64,000 nt of DNA from Ricordea florida (lineage: Eukaryota > Cnidaria > Anthozoa > Corallimorpharia > Ricordeidae), in the NCBI GenBank assembly GCA_949710005.1, contig OX453275.1:18003259-18067258 (forward strand), written 5' to 3'. Shown piece by piece: positions 1 through 15,000 of the stretch. Made by a program: the position numbers and the translations under genes. The notes beneath the pieces were generated by a model, which did no database searches, was not told the origin of the DNA, and was given only the letters and a program-made list of their open reading frames with translations. Each line of letters opens with the position of its first letter. The stretch's first letter is position 1.

Positions 1-3000
1 GTTAGTGTACAAAAGCTAGTCTACTTGAAAGGGCCATTTCTCGGGTTGTACTGAACCGATTTGAGTGATCCATAGATCAAAATTTAGCTAAGAAGATGTA
101 GATTGTGTGATATAATTTTCAGAGGGGTTTACTTAGCCGTTTTTGAGAACGAGCTATTCTAAAACAGTTTAATTTCTCAAAATCAGCCCGTACGGTCGCG
201 TAAGCGTTAGTGTACAAAAGCTAGTCTACTTGAAAGGGCCATTTCTCGGGTTGTACTGAACCGATTTGAGTGATCCATAGATCAAAATTTAGCTAAGAAG
301 ATGTAGATTGTGTGATATAATTTTCAGATCAAAATTTAGAAGATGTAGATTGTGTGATATAATCTTCAGAGGGGTTTACTTAGCCGTTTTTGAGAACGAG
401 CTATTCTAAAACAGTTTAATTTCTCAAAATCAGCCCGTACGGTCGCGTAAGCGTTTGTGTACAAAAGCTAGTCTACTTGAAAGGGCCATTTCTCGGGTTG
501 TACTGCACCGATTGGAGTGATCCATAGATCAAAATTTAGCTAACAAGATGTAAATTGTGTGATATAATTTTCAGAGGGGTTTACTTAGCCGTTTTTGAGA
601 ACGAGCTATTCTAAAACAGTTTAATTTCTCAAAATCAGCCCGTACGGTCGCGTAATCGTTAGTGTACAAAAGCTAGTCTACTTGAAAGGGCCATTTCTCC
701 TGTTGTGCTGAACCGATTTGAGTGATCCATAGATCAAAATTTAGCTAACAAGATGTAGATTGTGTGATATAATTTTCAGAGGGGTTTACTTAGCCGTTTT
801 TGAGAACGAGCTATTCTAAAACAGTTTAATTTCTCAAAATCAGACCGTACGGTCGCGTAAGCGTTAGTGTACAAAAGCTAGTCTACTTGAAAGGGCCATT
901 TCTCGGGTTGTACTGAACCGATTTGAGTGATCCATAGATCAAAATTTAGCTAAGAAGATGTAGATTGTATGATATAATTTTCAGAGGGGTTTACTTAGCC
1001 GTTTTTGAGAACGAGCTATTCTAAAACAGTTTAATTTCTCAAAATCAGCCCGTACGGTCGCGTAAGCGTTAGTGTACAAAAGCTAGTCTACTTGAAAGGG
1101 CCATTTCTCGGGTTGTACTGAACCGATTTGAGTGATCCATAGATCAAAATTTAGCTAACAAGATGTAAATTGTGTGATATAATTTTCACAGGGGTTTACT
1201 TAGCCGTTTTTGAGAACGAGCTATTCTAAAACAGTTTAATTTCTCAAAATCAGCCCGTACGGTCGCGCAAGCGTTAGTGTACAAAAGCTAGTCTACTTGA
1301 AAGGGCCATTTCTCGGGTTGTACTGAACCGATTTGAGTGATCCATAGATCAAAATTTAGCTAAGAAGATGTAGATTGTGTGATATAATTTTCAGAGGGGT
1401 TTACTTAGCCGTTTTTGAGAACGAGCTATTCTAATACAGTTTAATTTCTCAAAATCAGCCCGTACGGTCGCGTAAGCGTTAGTGTACAAAAGCTAGTCTA
1501 CTTGAAAGGGCCATTTCTCGGGTTGTACTAAACCGATTTGAGTGATCCATAGATCAAAATTTAGCTAAGAAGATGTAGATTGTGTGATATAATTTTCAGA
1601 GGGGTTTACTTAGCCGTTTTTGAGAACGAGCTATTCTAAAACAGTTTAATTTCTCAAAATCAGCCCGTACGGTCGCGTAAGCGTTAGTGTACAAAAGCTA
1701 GTCTACTTGAAAGGGCCATTTCTCGGGTTGTACTGAACCGATTTGAGTGATCCATAGATCAAAATTTAGCTAAGAAGATGTAGATTGTGTGATATAATTT
1801 TCAGAGGGGTTTACTTAGCCGTTTTTGAGAACGAGCTATTCTAAAACAGTTTAATTTCTCAAAATCAGCCCGTACGGTCGCGTAAGCGTTAGTGTACAAA
1901 AGCTAGTCTACTTGAAAGGGCCATTTCTCGGGTTGTACAGAACCGATCTGAGTGATCCATAGATCAAAATTTAGCTAAGAAGATGTAGATTGTGTGATAT
2001 AATTTTCAGAGGGGTTTACTTAGCCGTTTTTGAGAACGAGCTATTCTAAAACAGTTTAATTTCTCAAAATCAGCCCGTACGGTCGCGTAAGCGTTAGTGT
2101 ACAAAAGCTAGTCTACTTGAAAGGGCCATTTCTCGGGTTGTACTGAACCGATTTGAGTGATCCATAGATCAAAATTTAGCTAAGAAGATGTAGATTGTGT
2201 GATATAATTTTCAGAGGGGTTTTTTAGCCGTTTTTGAGAACGAGCTATTCTAAAACAGTTTAATTTCTCAAAATCAGCCCGTACGGTCGCGTAAGCGTTA
2301 GTGTACAAAAGCTAGTCTACTTGAAAGGGCCATTTCTCGGGTTGTACTGAACCGATTTGAGTGATCCATAGATCAAAATTTAGCTAAGAAGATGTAGATT
2401 GTGTGATATAATTTTCAGAGGGGTTTACTTAGCCGTTTTTGAGAACGAGCTATTCTAATACAGTTTAATTTCTCAAAATCAGCCCGTACGGTCGCGTAAG
2501 CGTTAGTGTACAAAAGCTAGTCTACTTGAAAGGGCCATTTCTCGGGTTGTACTGAACCGATTTGAGTGATCCATAGATCAAAATTTAGCTAAGAAGATGT
2601 AGATTGTGTGATATAATTTTCAGAGGGGTTTACTTAGCCGTTTTTGAGAACGAGCTATTCTAAAACAGTTTAATTTCTCAAAATCAGCCCGTACGGTCGC
2701 GTAAGCGTTAGTGTACAAAAGCTAGTCTACTTGAAAGGGCCATTTCTCGGGTTGTACTAAACCGATTTGAGTGATCCATAGATCAAAATTTAGCTAAGAA
2801 GATGTAGATTGTGTGATATAATTTTCAGAGGGGTTTATTTAGCCGTTTTTGAGAAGGAGCTATTCTAAAACAGTTTAATTTCTCAAAATCAGCTAGTACG
2901 GTCGCGTAAGCGTTAGTGTACAAAAGCTAGTCTAGTTGAAAGGGCTATTTCTCGGGTTGTACTGAACCGATTTGAGTGATCCATAGATCAAAATTTAGCT

Positions 3001-6000
3001 AAGAAGATGTAGATTGTGTGATATAATTTTCAGAGGGGTTTACTTAGCCGTTTTTGAGAACGAGCTATTCTAAAACAGTTTAATTTCTCAAAATCAGCCC
3101 GTACGGTCGCGTAAGCGTTAGTGTACAAAAGCTAGTCTACTTGAAAGGGCCATTTTTTGGGTTGTACTGAACCGATTTGAGTGATCCATAGATCAAAATT
3201 TAGCTATCAAGATGTAGATTGTGTGATATAATTTTCAGAGGGGTTTACTTAGCCGTTTTTGAGAACGAGCTATTCTAAAACAGTTTAATTTCTCAAAATC
3301 AGCCCGTACGGTCGCGTAAGCGTTAGTGTACAAAAGCTAGTCTACTTGAAAGGGCCATTTCTCGGGTTGTACATAACCGATTTGAGTAATCCATAGATCA
3401 AAATTTAGCTAAGAAGATGTAGATTGTGTGATATAATTTTCAGAGGGGTTTACTTAGCCGTTTTTGAGAACGAGCTATTCTAAAACAGTTTAATTTCTCA
3501 AAATCAGCCCGTACGGTCGCGTAAGCGTTAGTGTACAAAAGCTAGTCTACTTGAAAGGGCTATTTCTCGGGTTGTACTGAACCGATTTGAGTGATCCATA
3601 GATCAAAATTTAGCTAAGAAGATGTAGATTGTGTGATATAATTTTCAGAGGGGTTTACTTAGCCGTTTTTGAGAACGAGCTATTCTAAAACAGTTTAATT
3701 TCTCAAAATCAGCCCGTACGGTCGCGTAAGCGTTAGTGTACAAAAGCTAGTCTACTTGAAAGGGCTATTTTTTGGGTTGTACTGAACCGATTTGAGTGAT
3801 CCATAGATCAAAATTTAGCTAAGAAGATGTAGATTGTGTGATATAATTTTCAGAGGGGTTTACTTAGCCGTTTTTGAGAACGAGCTATTCTAAAACAGTT
3901 TAATTTCTCAAAATCAGCCCGTACTTTCGCGTAAGCGTTAGTGTACAAAAGCTAGTCTACTTGAAAGGGCCATTTCTCGGGTTGTACTGAACCGATTTGA
4001 GTGATCCATAGATCAAAATTTAGCTAACAAGATGTAGATTGTGTGATATAATTTTCAGAGGGGTTTACTTAGCCGTTTTTGAGAACGAGCTATTCTAAAA
4101 CAGTTTAATTTCTCAAAATCAGCCCGTACGGTCGCGTAAGCGTTAGTGTACAAAAGCTAGTCTACTTGAAAGGGCCATTTCTCGGGTTGTACTGAACCGA
4201 TTTGAGTGATCCATAGATCAAAATTTAGCTAAGAAGATGTAGATTGTGTGATATAATTTTCAGAGGGGTTTACTTAGCCGTTTTTGAGAACGAGCTATTC
4301 TAAAACAGTTTAATTTCTCAAAATCAGCCCGTACGGTCGCGTAAGCGTTAGTGTACAAAAGCTAGTCTACTTGAAAGGGCCATTTCTCGGGTTGTACAGA
4401 ACCGATTTGAGTGATCCATAGATCAAAATTTAAGTAAGAAGATGTAGATTGTGTGATATAATTTTCAGAGGGGTTTACTTAGCCGTTTTTGAGAACGAGC
4501 TATTCTAAAACAGTTTAATTTCTCAAAATCAGCCCGTACGGTAGCGCAAGCGTTAGTGTACAAAAGCTAGTCTACTTGAAAGGGCCATTTCTCGGGTTGT
4601 ACTGAACCGATTTGAGTGATCCATAGATCAAAATTTAGCTAAGAAGATGTAGATTGTGTGATATAATTTTCAGAGGGGTTTACTTAGCCGTTTTTGAGAA
4701 CGAGCTATTCTAAAACAGTTTAATTTCTCAAAATCAGCCCGTACGGTCGCGTAAGCGTTAGTGTACAAAAGCTAGTCTACTTGAAAGGGCCATTTCTCGG
4801 GTTGTACTGAACCGATTTGAGTGATCCATAGATCAAAATTTAGCTAAGAAGATGTAGATTGTGTGATATAATTTTCAGAGGGGTTTACTTAGCCGTTTTT
4901 GAGAACGAGCTATTCTAAAACAGTTTAATTTCTCAAAATCAGCCCGTACGGTCGCGTAAGCGTTAGTGTACAAAAGCTAGTCTACTTGAAAGGGCCATTT
5001 CTCGGGTTGTACTGAACCGATTTGAGTGATCCATAGATAGAAATTTAGCTAAGAAGATGTAGATTGTGTGATATAATTTTCAGAGGGGTTTACTTAGCCG
5101 TTTTTGAGAACGAGCTATTCTAAAACAGTTTAATTTCTCAAAATCAGCCCGTACGGTCGCGTAAGCGTTAGTGTACAAAAGCTAGTCTACTTGAAAGGGC
5201 CATTTCTCGGGTTGTACTGAACCGATTTGAGTGATCCATAGATCAAAATTTAGCTAAGAAGATGTAGATTGTGTGATATAATTTTCAGAGGGGTTTACTT
5301 AGCCGTTTTTGAGAACGAGCTATTCTAAAACAGTTTAATTTCTCAAAATCAGCCCGTACGGTCGCGTAAGCGTTAGTGTACAAAAGCTAGTCTACTTGAA
5401 AGGGCCATTTCTCGGGTTGTACTGAACCGATTTGAGTGATCCATAGATCAAAATTTAGCTAAGAAGATGTAGATTGTGTGATATAATTTTCAGAGGGGTT
5501 TACTTAGCCGTTTTTGAGAACGAGCTATTCTAAAACAGTTTAATTTCTCAAAATCAGCCCGTACGATCGCGTAAGCGTTAGTGTACAAAAGCTAGTCTAC
5601 TTGAAAGGGCCATTTCTCGGGTTGTACAGAACCGATCTGAGTGATCCATAGATCAAAATTTAGCTAAGAAGATGTAGATTGTGTGATATAATTTTCAGAG
5701 GGGTTTACTTAGCCGTTTTTGAGAACGAGCTATTCTAAAACAGTTTAATTTCTCAAAATCAGCCCGTACGATCGCGTAAGCGTTAGTGTACAAAAGCTAG
5801 TCTACTTGAAAGGGCCATTTCTCGGGTTGTACAGAACCGATCTGAGTGATCCATAGATCAAAATTTAGCTAAGAAGATGTAGATTGTGTGATATAATTTT
5901 CAGAGGGGTTTACTTAGCCGTTTTTGAGAACGAGCTATTCTAAAACAGTTTAATTTCTCAAAATCAGCCCGTACGGTCGCGTGAGCGTTAGTGTACAAAA

Positions 6001-9000
6001 GCTAGTCTACTTGAAAGGGCCATTTCTCGGGTTGTACTGAACCGATTTGAGTGATCCATAGATCAAAATTTAGCTAAGAAGATGTAGATTGTGTGATATA
6101 ATTTTCAGAGGGGTTTACTTAGCCGTTTTTGAGAACGAGCTATTCTAAAACAGTTTAATTTCTCAAAATCAGCCCGTACGGTCGCGCAAGCGTTAGTGTA
6201 CAAAAGCTAGTCTACTTGAAAGGGCCATTTCTCGGGTTGTACTGAACCGATTTGAGTGATCCATAGATCAAAATTTAGCTAAGAAGATGTAGATTGTGTG
6301 ATATAATTTTCAGAGGGGTTTACTTAGCCGTTTTTTAGAACGAGCTATTCTAAAACAGTTTAATTTCTCAAAATCAGCCCGTACGGTCGCGTAAGCGTTA
6401 GTGTACAAAAGCTAGTCTACTTGAAAGGGCCATTTCTCGGCTTGTACTGAACCGATTTGAGTGATCCATAGATCAAAATTTAGCTAAGAAGATGTAGATT
6501 GTGTGATATAATTTTCAGAGGGGTTTACTTAGCCGTTTTTGAGAACGAGCTATTCTAAAACAGTTTAATTTCTCAAAATCAGCCCGTACGGTCGCGTAAG
6601 CGTTAGTGTACAAAAGCTAGTCTACTTGAAAGGGCCATTTCTCGGGTTGTACTGAACCGATTTGAGTGATCCATAGATCAAAATTTAGCTAGGAAGATGT
6701 AGATTGTGTGATATAATTTTCAGAGGGGTTTACTTAGCCGTTTTTGAGAACGAGCTATTCTAAAACAGTTTAATTTCTCAAAATCAGCCCGTACGGTCGC
6801 GTAACCGTTAGTGTACAAAAGCTAGTCTACTTGAAAGGGCCATTTCTCGGGTTGTACAGAACCGATCTGAGTGATCCATAGATCAAAATTTAGCTAAGAA
6901 GATGTAGATTGTGTGGTATAATTTTCAGAGGGGTTTACTTAGCCGTTTTTGAGAACGAGCTATTCTAAAACAGTTTAATTTCTCAAAATCAGCCCGTACG
7001 GTCGCGTAAGCGTTAGTGTACAAAAGCTAGTCTACTTGAAAGGGCCATTTCTCGGGTTGTACTGAACCGATTTGAGTGATCCATAGATCAAAATTTAGCT
7101 AAGAAGATGTAGATTGTGTGATATAATTTTCAGAGGGGTTTACTTAGCCGTTTTTAAGAACGAGCTATTCTAAAACAGTTTAATTTCTCAAAATCAGCCC
7201 GTACGGTCGCGTAAGCGTTAGTGTACAAAAGCTAGTCTACTTGAAAGGGCCATTTCTCGGGTTGTACTGAACCGATTTGAGTGATCCATAGATCAAAATT
7301 TAGCTAAGAAGATGTGGATTGTGTGATATCATTTTCAGACGGGTTTACTTAGCCGTTTTTGAGAACGAGCTATTCTAAAACAGTTTAATTTCTCAAAATC
7401 AGCCCGTACGGTCGCGTAAGCGTTAGTGTACAAAAGCTAGTCTACTTGAAAGGGCCATTTCTCGGGTTGTACTGAACCGATTTGAGTGATCCATAGATCA
7501 AAATTTAGCTAAGAAGATGTAGATTGTGTGATAGAATTTTCAGAGGGGTTTACTTAGCCGTTTTTAAGAACGAGCTATTCTAAAACAGTTTAATTTCTCA
7601 AAATCAGCCCGTACGGTCGCGTAAGCGTTAGTGTACAAAAGCTAGTCTACTTGAAAGGGCCATTTCTCGGGTTGTACTGAACCGATTTGAGTGATCCATA
7701 GATCAAAATTTAGCTAACAAGATGTAGATTGTGTGATATAATTTTCAGATGGGTTTACTTAGCCGTTTTTGAGAACGAGCTATTCTAAAACAGTTTAATT
7801 TCTCAAAATCAGCCCGTACGGTCGCGTAAGCGTTAGTGTACAAAAGCTAGTCTACTTGAAAGGGCCATTTCTCGGGTTGTACTGAACCGATTTGAGTGAT
7901 CCATAGATCAAAATTTAGCTAAGAAGATGTGGATTGTGTGATATCATTTTCAGAGGGGTTTACTTAGCCGTTTTTAAGAACGAGCTATTCTAAAACAGTT
8001 TAATTTCTCAAAATCAGCCCGTACGGTCGCGTAAGCGTTAGTGTACAAAAGCCAGTCTACTTGAAAGGGCCATTTCTCGGGTTGTACTGAACCGATTTGA
8101 GTGATCCATAGATCAAGATTTAGCTAAGAAGATGTGGATTGTGTGATATAATTTTCAGAGGGGTTTACTTAGCCGTTTTTGAGAACGAGCTATTCTAAAA
8201 CAGTTTAATTTCTCAAAATCAGCCCGTACGGTCGCGTAAGCGTTAGTGTACAAAAGCTAGCCTACTTGAAAGGGCCATTTCTCGGGTTGTACTGAACCGA
8301 TTTGAGTGATCCATAGATCAAAATTTAGCTAAGAAGATGTAGATTGTGTGGTATAATTTTCAGAGGGGCTTACATAGCCGTTTTTGAGAACGAGCTATTC
8401 TAAAACAGTTTAATTTCTCAAAATCAGCCCGTACGGTCGCGTAAGCGTTAGTGTACAAAAGCTAGTCTACTTGAAAGGGCCATTTCTCGGGTTGTACTGA
8501 ACCGATTTGAGTGATCCATAGATCAAAATTTAGCTAAGAAGATGTAGATTGTGTGATATAATTTTCACAGGGGCTTACTTAGCCGTTTTTGAGAACGAGC
8601 TATTCTAAAACAGTTTAATTTCTCAAAATCCGCCTGTACGGTCGCGTAAGCGTTAGTGTACAAAAGCTAGTCTACTTGAAAGGGCCATTTCTCGGGTTGT
8701 ACTGAACCGATTTGAGTGATCCATAGATCAAAATTTAGCTAAGAAGATGTAGATTGTGTGATATAATTTTCAGAGGGGTTTACTTAGCCGTTTTTGAGAA
8801 CGAGCTATTCTAAAACAGTTTAATTTCTCAAAATCAGCCCGTACGGTCGCGTAAGCGTTAGTGTACAAAAGCTAGTCTACTTGAAAGGGCCATTTCTCGG
8901 GTTGTACTGAACCGATTTGAGTGATCCATAGATCAAAATTTAGCTAAGAAGATGTGGATTGTGTGATATCATTTTCAGAGGGGTTTACTTAGCCGTTTTT

Positions 9001-12000
9001 GAGAACGAGCTATTCTAAAACAGTTTAATTTCTCAAAATCAGCCCGTACGGTCGCGTAAGCGTTAGTGTACAAAAGCTAGTCTACTTGAAAGGGCCATTT
9101 CTCGGGTTGTACTGAACCGATTTGAGTGATCCATAGATCAAAATTTAGCTAAGAAGATGTGGATTGTGTGATATCATTTTCAGAGGGGTTTACTTAGCCG
9201 TTTTTGAGAACGAGCTATTCTAAAACAGTTTAATTTCTCAAAATCAGCCCGTACGGTCGCGTAAGCGTTAGTGTACAAAAGCTAGCCTACTTGAAAGGGC
9301 CATTTCTCGGGTTGTACTGAACCGATTTGAGTGATCCATAGATCAAAATTTAGCTAAGAAGATGTAGATTGTGTGATATAATTTTCAGAGGGGTTTACTT
9401 AGCCGTTTTTGAGAACGAGCTATTCTAAAACAGTTTAATTTCTCAAAATCAGACCGTACAGTCGCGTAAGCGTTAGTGTACAAAAGCTAGTCTACTTGAA
9501 AGGGCCATTTCTCGGGTTGTACTGAACCGATTTGAGTGATCCATAGATCAAAATTTAGCTAAGAAGATGTGGATTGTGTGATATAATTTTCAGAGGGGTT
9601 TACTTAGCCGTTTTTGAGAACGAGCTATTCTAAAACAGTTTAATTTCTCAAAATCAGCCCGTACGGTCGCGTAAGCGTTAGTGTACAAAAGCTAGTCTAC
9701 TTGAAAGGGCCATTTCTCGGGTTGTACTGAACCGATTTGAGTGATCCATAGATCAAAATTTAGCTAAGAAGATGTGGATTGTGTGATATAATTTTCAGAG
9801 GCGTTTACTTAGCCGTTTTTGAGAACGAGCTATTCTAAAACAGTTTAATTTCTCAAAATCAGCCCGTACGGTCGCGTAAGCGTTAGTGTACAAAAGCTAG
9901 CCTACTTGAAAGGGCCATTTCTCGGGTTGTACTGAACCGATTTGAGTGATCCATAGATCAAAATTTAGCTAAGAAGATGTAGATTGTGTGATATAATTTT
10001 CAGAGGGGTTTACTTAGCCGTTTTTGAGAACGAGCTATTCTAAAACAGTTTAATTTCTCAAAATCAGCCCGTACGGTCGCGTAAGCGTTAGTGTACAAAA
10101 GCTAGTCTACTTGAAAGGGCCATTTCTCGGGTTGTACTGAACCGATTTGAGTGATCCATAGATCAAAATTTAGCTAAGAAGATGTGGATTGTGTGATATA
10201 ATTTTCAGAGGGGTTTACTTAGCCGTTTTTGAGAACGAGCTATTCTAAAACAGTTTAATTTCTCAAAATCAGCCCGTACGGTCGCGTAAGCGTTAGTGTA
10301 CAAAAGCTAGTCTACTTGAAAGGGCCATTTCTCGGGTTGTACTGAACCGATTTGAGTGATCCATAGATCAAAATTTAGCTAAGAAGATGTGGATTGTGTG
10401 ATATCATTTTCAGAGGGGTTTACTTAGCCGTTTTTGAGAACGAGCTATTCTAAAACAGTTTAATTTCTCAAAATCAGCCCGTACGGTCGCGTAAGCGTTA
10501 GTGTACAAAAGCTAGTCTACTTGAAAGGGCCATTTCTCGGGTTGTACTGAACCGATTTGAGTGATCCATAGATCAAAATTTAGCTAAGAAGATGTGGATT
10601 GTGTGATATAATTTTCAGAGGGGTTTACTGAGCCGTTTTTGAGAACGAGCTATTCTAAAACAGTTTAATTTCTCAAAATCAGCCCGTACGGTCGCGTAAG
10701 CGTTAGTGTACAAAAGCTAGCCTACTTGAAAGGGCCATTTCTCGGGTTGTACTGAACCGATTTGAGTGATCCATAGATCAAAATTTAGCTAAGAAGATGT
10801 AGATTGTGTGATATAATTTTCAGAGGGGCTTACTTAGCCGTTTTTGAGAACGAGCTATTCTAAAACAGTTTAATTTCTCAAAATCAGCCCGTACGGTCGC
10901 GTAAGCGTTAGTGTACAAAAGCTAGTCTACTTGAAAGGGCCATTTCTCGGGTTGTACAGAACCGATTTGAGTGATCCATAGATCAAAATTTAGCTAAGAA
11001 GATGTAGATTGTGTGATATAATTTTCACAGGGGCTTACTTAGCCGTTTTTGAGAACGAGCTATTCTAAAACAGTTTAATTTCTCAAAATCAGCCCGTACG
11101 GTCGCGTAAGCGTTAGTGTACAAAAGCTAGTCTACTTGAAAGGGCCATTTCTCGGGTTGTACTGAACCGATTTGAGTGATCCATAGATCAAAATTTAGCT
11201 AAGAAGATGTAGATTGTGTGATATAATTTTCAGAGGGGTTTACTTAGCCGTTTTTGAGAACGAGCTATTCTAAAACAGTTTATTTTCTCAAAATCAGCCC
11301 GTACGGTCGCGTAAGCGTTAGTGTACAAAAGCTAGTCTACTTGAAAGGGCCATTTCTCGGGTTGTACTGAACCGATTTGAGTGATCCATAGATCAAAATT
11401 TAGCTAAGAAGATGTAGATTGTGTGATATAATTTTCAGAGGGGTTTACTTAGCCGTTTTTGAGAACGAGCTATTCTAAAACAGTTTAATTTCTCAAAATC
11501 AGCCCGTACGGTCGCGTAAGCGTTAGTGTACAAAAGCTAGTCTACTTGAAAGGGCCATTTCTCGGGTTGTACAGAACCGATCTGAGTGATCCATAGATCA
11601 AAATTTAGCTAAGAAGATGTAGATTGTGTGATATAATTTTCAGAGGGGTTTACTTAGCCGTTTTTGAGAACGAGCTATTCTAAAACAGTTTAATTTCTCA
11701 AAATCAGCCCGTACGGTCGCGTAAGCGTTAGTGTACAAAAGCTAGTCTACTTGAAAGGGCCATTTCTCGGGTTGTACTGAACCGATTTGAGTGATCCATA
11801 GATCAAAATTTAGCTAAGAAGATGTAGATTGTGTGATATAATTTTCAGAGGGGCTTACTTAGCCGTTTTTGAGAACGAGCTATTCTAAAACAGTTTAATT
11901 TCTCAAAATCAGCCCGTACGGTCGCGTAAGCGTTAGTGTACAAAAGCTAGTCTACTTGAAAGGGCCATTTCTCGGGTTGTACAGAACCGATTTGAGTGAT

Positions 12001-15000
12001 CCATAGATCAAAATTTAGCTAAGAAGATGTAGATTGTGTGATATAATTTTCACAGGGGCTTACTTAGCCGTTTTTGAGAACGAGCTATTCTAAAACAGTT
12101 TAATTTCTCAAAATCAGCCCGTACGGTCGCGTAAGCGTTAGTGTACAAAAGCTAGTCTACTTGAAAGGGCCATTTCTCGGGTTGTACTGAACCGATTTGA
12201 GTGATCCATAGATCAAAATTTAGCTAAGAAGATGTAGATTGTGTGATATAATTTTCAGAGGGGTTTACTTAGCCGTTTTTGAGAACGAGCTATTCTAAAA
12301 CAGTTTAATTTCTCAAAATCAGCCCGTACGGTCGCGTAAGCGTTAGTGTACAAAAGCTAGTCTACTTGAAAGGGCCATTTCTCGGGTTGTACTGAACCGA
12401 TTTGAGTGATCCATAGATCAAAATTTAGCTAAGAAGATGTAGATTGTGTGATATAATTTTCAGAGGGGTTTACTTAGCCGTTTTTGAGAACGAGCTATTC
12501 TAAAACAGTTTAATTTCTCAAAATCAGCCCGTACGGTCGCGTAAGCGTTAGTGTACAAAAGCTAGTCTACTTGAAAGGGCCATTTCTCGGGTTGTACAGA
12601 ACCGATCTGAGTGATCCATAGATCAAAATTTAGCTAAGAAGATGTAGATTGTGTGATATAATTTTCAGAGGGGTTTACTTAGCCGTTTTTGAGAACGAGC
12701 TATTCTAAAACAGTTTAATTTCTCAAAATCAGCCCGTACGGTCGCGTAAGCGTTAGTGTACAAAAGCTAGTCTACTTGAAAGGGCCATTTCTCGGGTTGT
12801 ACTGAACCGATTTGAGTGATCCATAGATCAAAATTTAGCTAAGAAGATGTAGATTGTGTGATATAACTTTCAGAGGGGTTTACTTAGCCGTTTTTGAGAA
12901 CGAGCTATTCTAAAACAGTTTCATTTCTCAAAATCAGCCCGTACGGTCGCGTAAGCGTTAGTGTACAAAAGCTAGTCTACTTGAAAGGGCCATTTCTCGG
13001 GTTGTACTGAACCGATTTGAGTGATCCATAGATCAAAATTTAGCTAAGAAGATGTAGATTGTGTGATATAATTTTCAGAGGGGTTTACTTAGCCGTTTTT
13101 GAGAACGAGCTATTCTAAAACAGTTTAATTTCTCAAAATCAGCCCGTACGATCGCGTAAGCGTTAGTGTACAAAAGCTAGTCTACTTGAAAGGGCCATTT
13201 CTCGGGTTGTACAGAACCGATCTGAGTGATCCATAGATCAAAATTTAGCTAAGAAGATGTAGATTGTGTGATATAATTTTCAGAGGGGTTTACTTAGCCG
13301 TTTTTGAGAACGAGCTATTCTAAAACAGTTTAATTTCTCAAAATCAGCCCGTACGGTCGCGTAAGCGTTAGTGTACAAAAGCTAGTCTACTTGAAAGGGC
13401 CATTTCTCGGGTTGTACTGAACCGATTTGAGTGATCCATAGATCAAAATTTAGCTAAGAAGATGTAGATTGTGTGATATAATTTTCAGATGGGTTTACTG
13501 AGCCGTTTTTGAGAACGAGCTATTCTAAAACAGTTTAATTTCTCAAAATCAGCCCGTACGGTCGCGTAAGCGTTAGTGTACAAAAGCTAGTCTACTTGAA
13601 AGGGCCATTTCTCGGGTTGTACTGAACCGATTTGAGTGATCCATAGATCAAAATTTAGCTAAGAAGATGTGGATTGTGTGATATAATTTTCAGAGGGGTT
13701 TACTTAGCCGTTTTTGAGAACGAGCTATTCTAAAACAGTTTAATTTCTCAAAATCAGCCCGTACGGTCGCGTAAGCGTTAGTGTACAAAAGCTAGTCTAC
13801 TTGAAAGGGCCATTTCTCGGGTTGTACTGAACCGATTTGAGTGATCCATAGATCAAAATTTAGCTAAGAAGATGTAGATTGTGTGATATAATTTTCAGAG
13901 GGGTTTACTTAGCCGTTTTTTAGAACGAGCTATTCTAAAACAGTTTAATTTATCAAAATCAGCCCGTACGGTCGCGTAAGCGTTAGTGTACAAAAGCTAG
14001 TCTACTTGAAAGGGCCATTTCTCGGGTTGTACTGAACCGATTTGAGTGATCCATAGATCAAAATTTAGCTAAGAAGATGTAGATTGTGTGATATAATTTT
14101 CAGAGGGGTTTACTTAGCCGTTTTTGAGAACGAGCTATTCTAAAACAGTTTATTTTCTCAAAATCAGCCCGTACGGTCGCGTAAGCGTTAGTGTACAAAA
14201 GCTAGTCTACTTGAAAGGGCCATTTCTCGGGTTGTACTGAACCGATTTGAGTGATCCATAGATCAAAATTTAGCTAAGAAGATGTAGATTGTGTGATATA
14301 ATTTTCAGAGGGGTTTACTTAGCCGTTTTTGAGAACGAGCTATTCTAATACAGTTTAATTTCTCAAAATCAGCCCGTACGGTCGCGTAAGCGTTAGTGTA
14401 CAAAAGCTAGTCTACTTGAAAGGGCCATTTCTCGGGTTGTACTGAACCGATTTGAGTGATCCATAGATCAAAATTTAGCTAAGAAGATGTAGATTGTGTG
14501 ATATAATTTTCAGAGGGGTTTACTTAGCCGTTTTTGAGAACGAGCTATTCTAAAACAGTTTAATTTCTCAAAATCAGCCCGTACGGTCGCGTAAGCGTTA
14601 GTGTACAAAAGCTAGTCTACTTGAAAGGGCCATTTCTCGGGTTGTACTGAACCGATTTGAGTGATCCATAGATCAAAATTTAGCTAACAAGATGTAGATT
14701 GTGTGATATAATTTTCAGAGGGGTTTACTTAGCCGTTTTTTAGAACGAGCTATTCTAAAACAGTTTAATTTATCAAAATCAGCCCGTACGGTCGCGTAAG
14801 CGTTAGTGTACAAAAGCTAGTCTACTTGAAAGGGCCATTTCTCGGGTTGTACTGAACCGATTTGAGTGATCCATAGATCAAAATTTAGCTAAGAAGATGT
14901 AGATTGTGTGATATAATTTTCAGAGGGGTTTACTTAGCCGTTTTTGAGAACGAGCTATTCTAAAACAGTTTATTTTCTCAAAATCAGCCCGTACGGTCGC

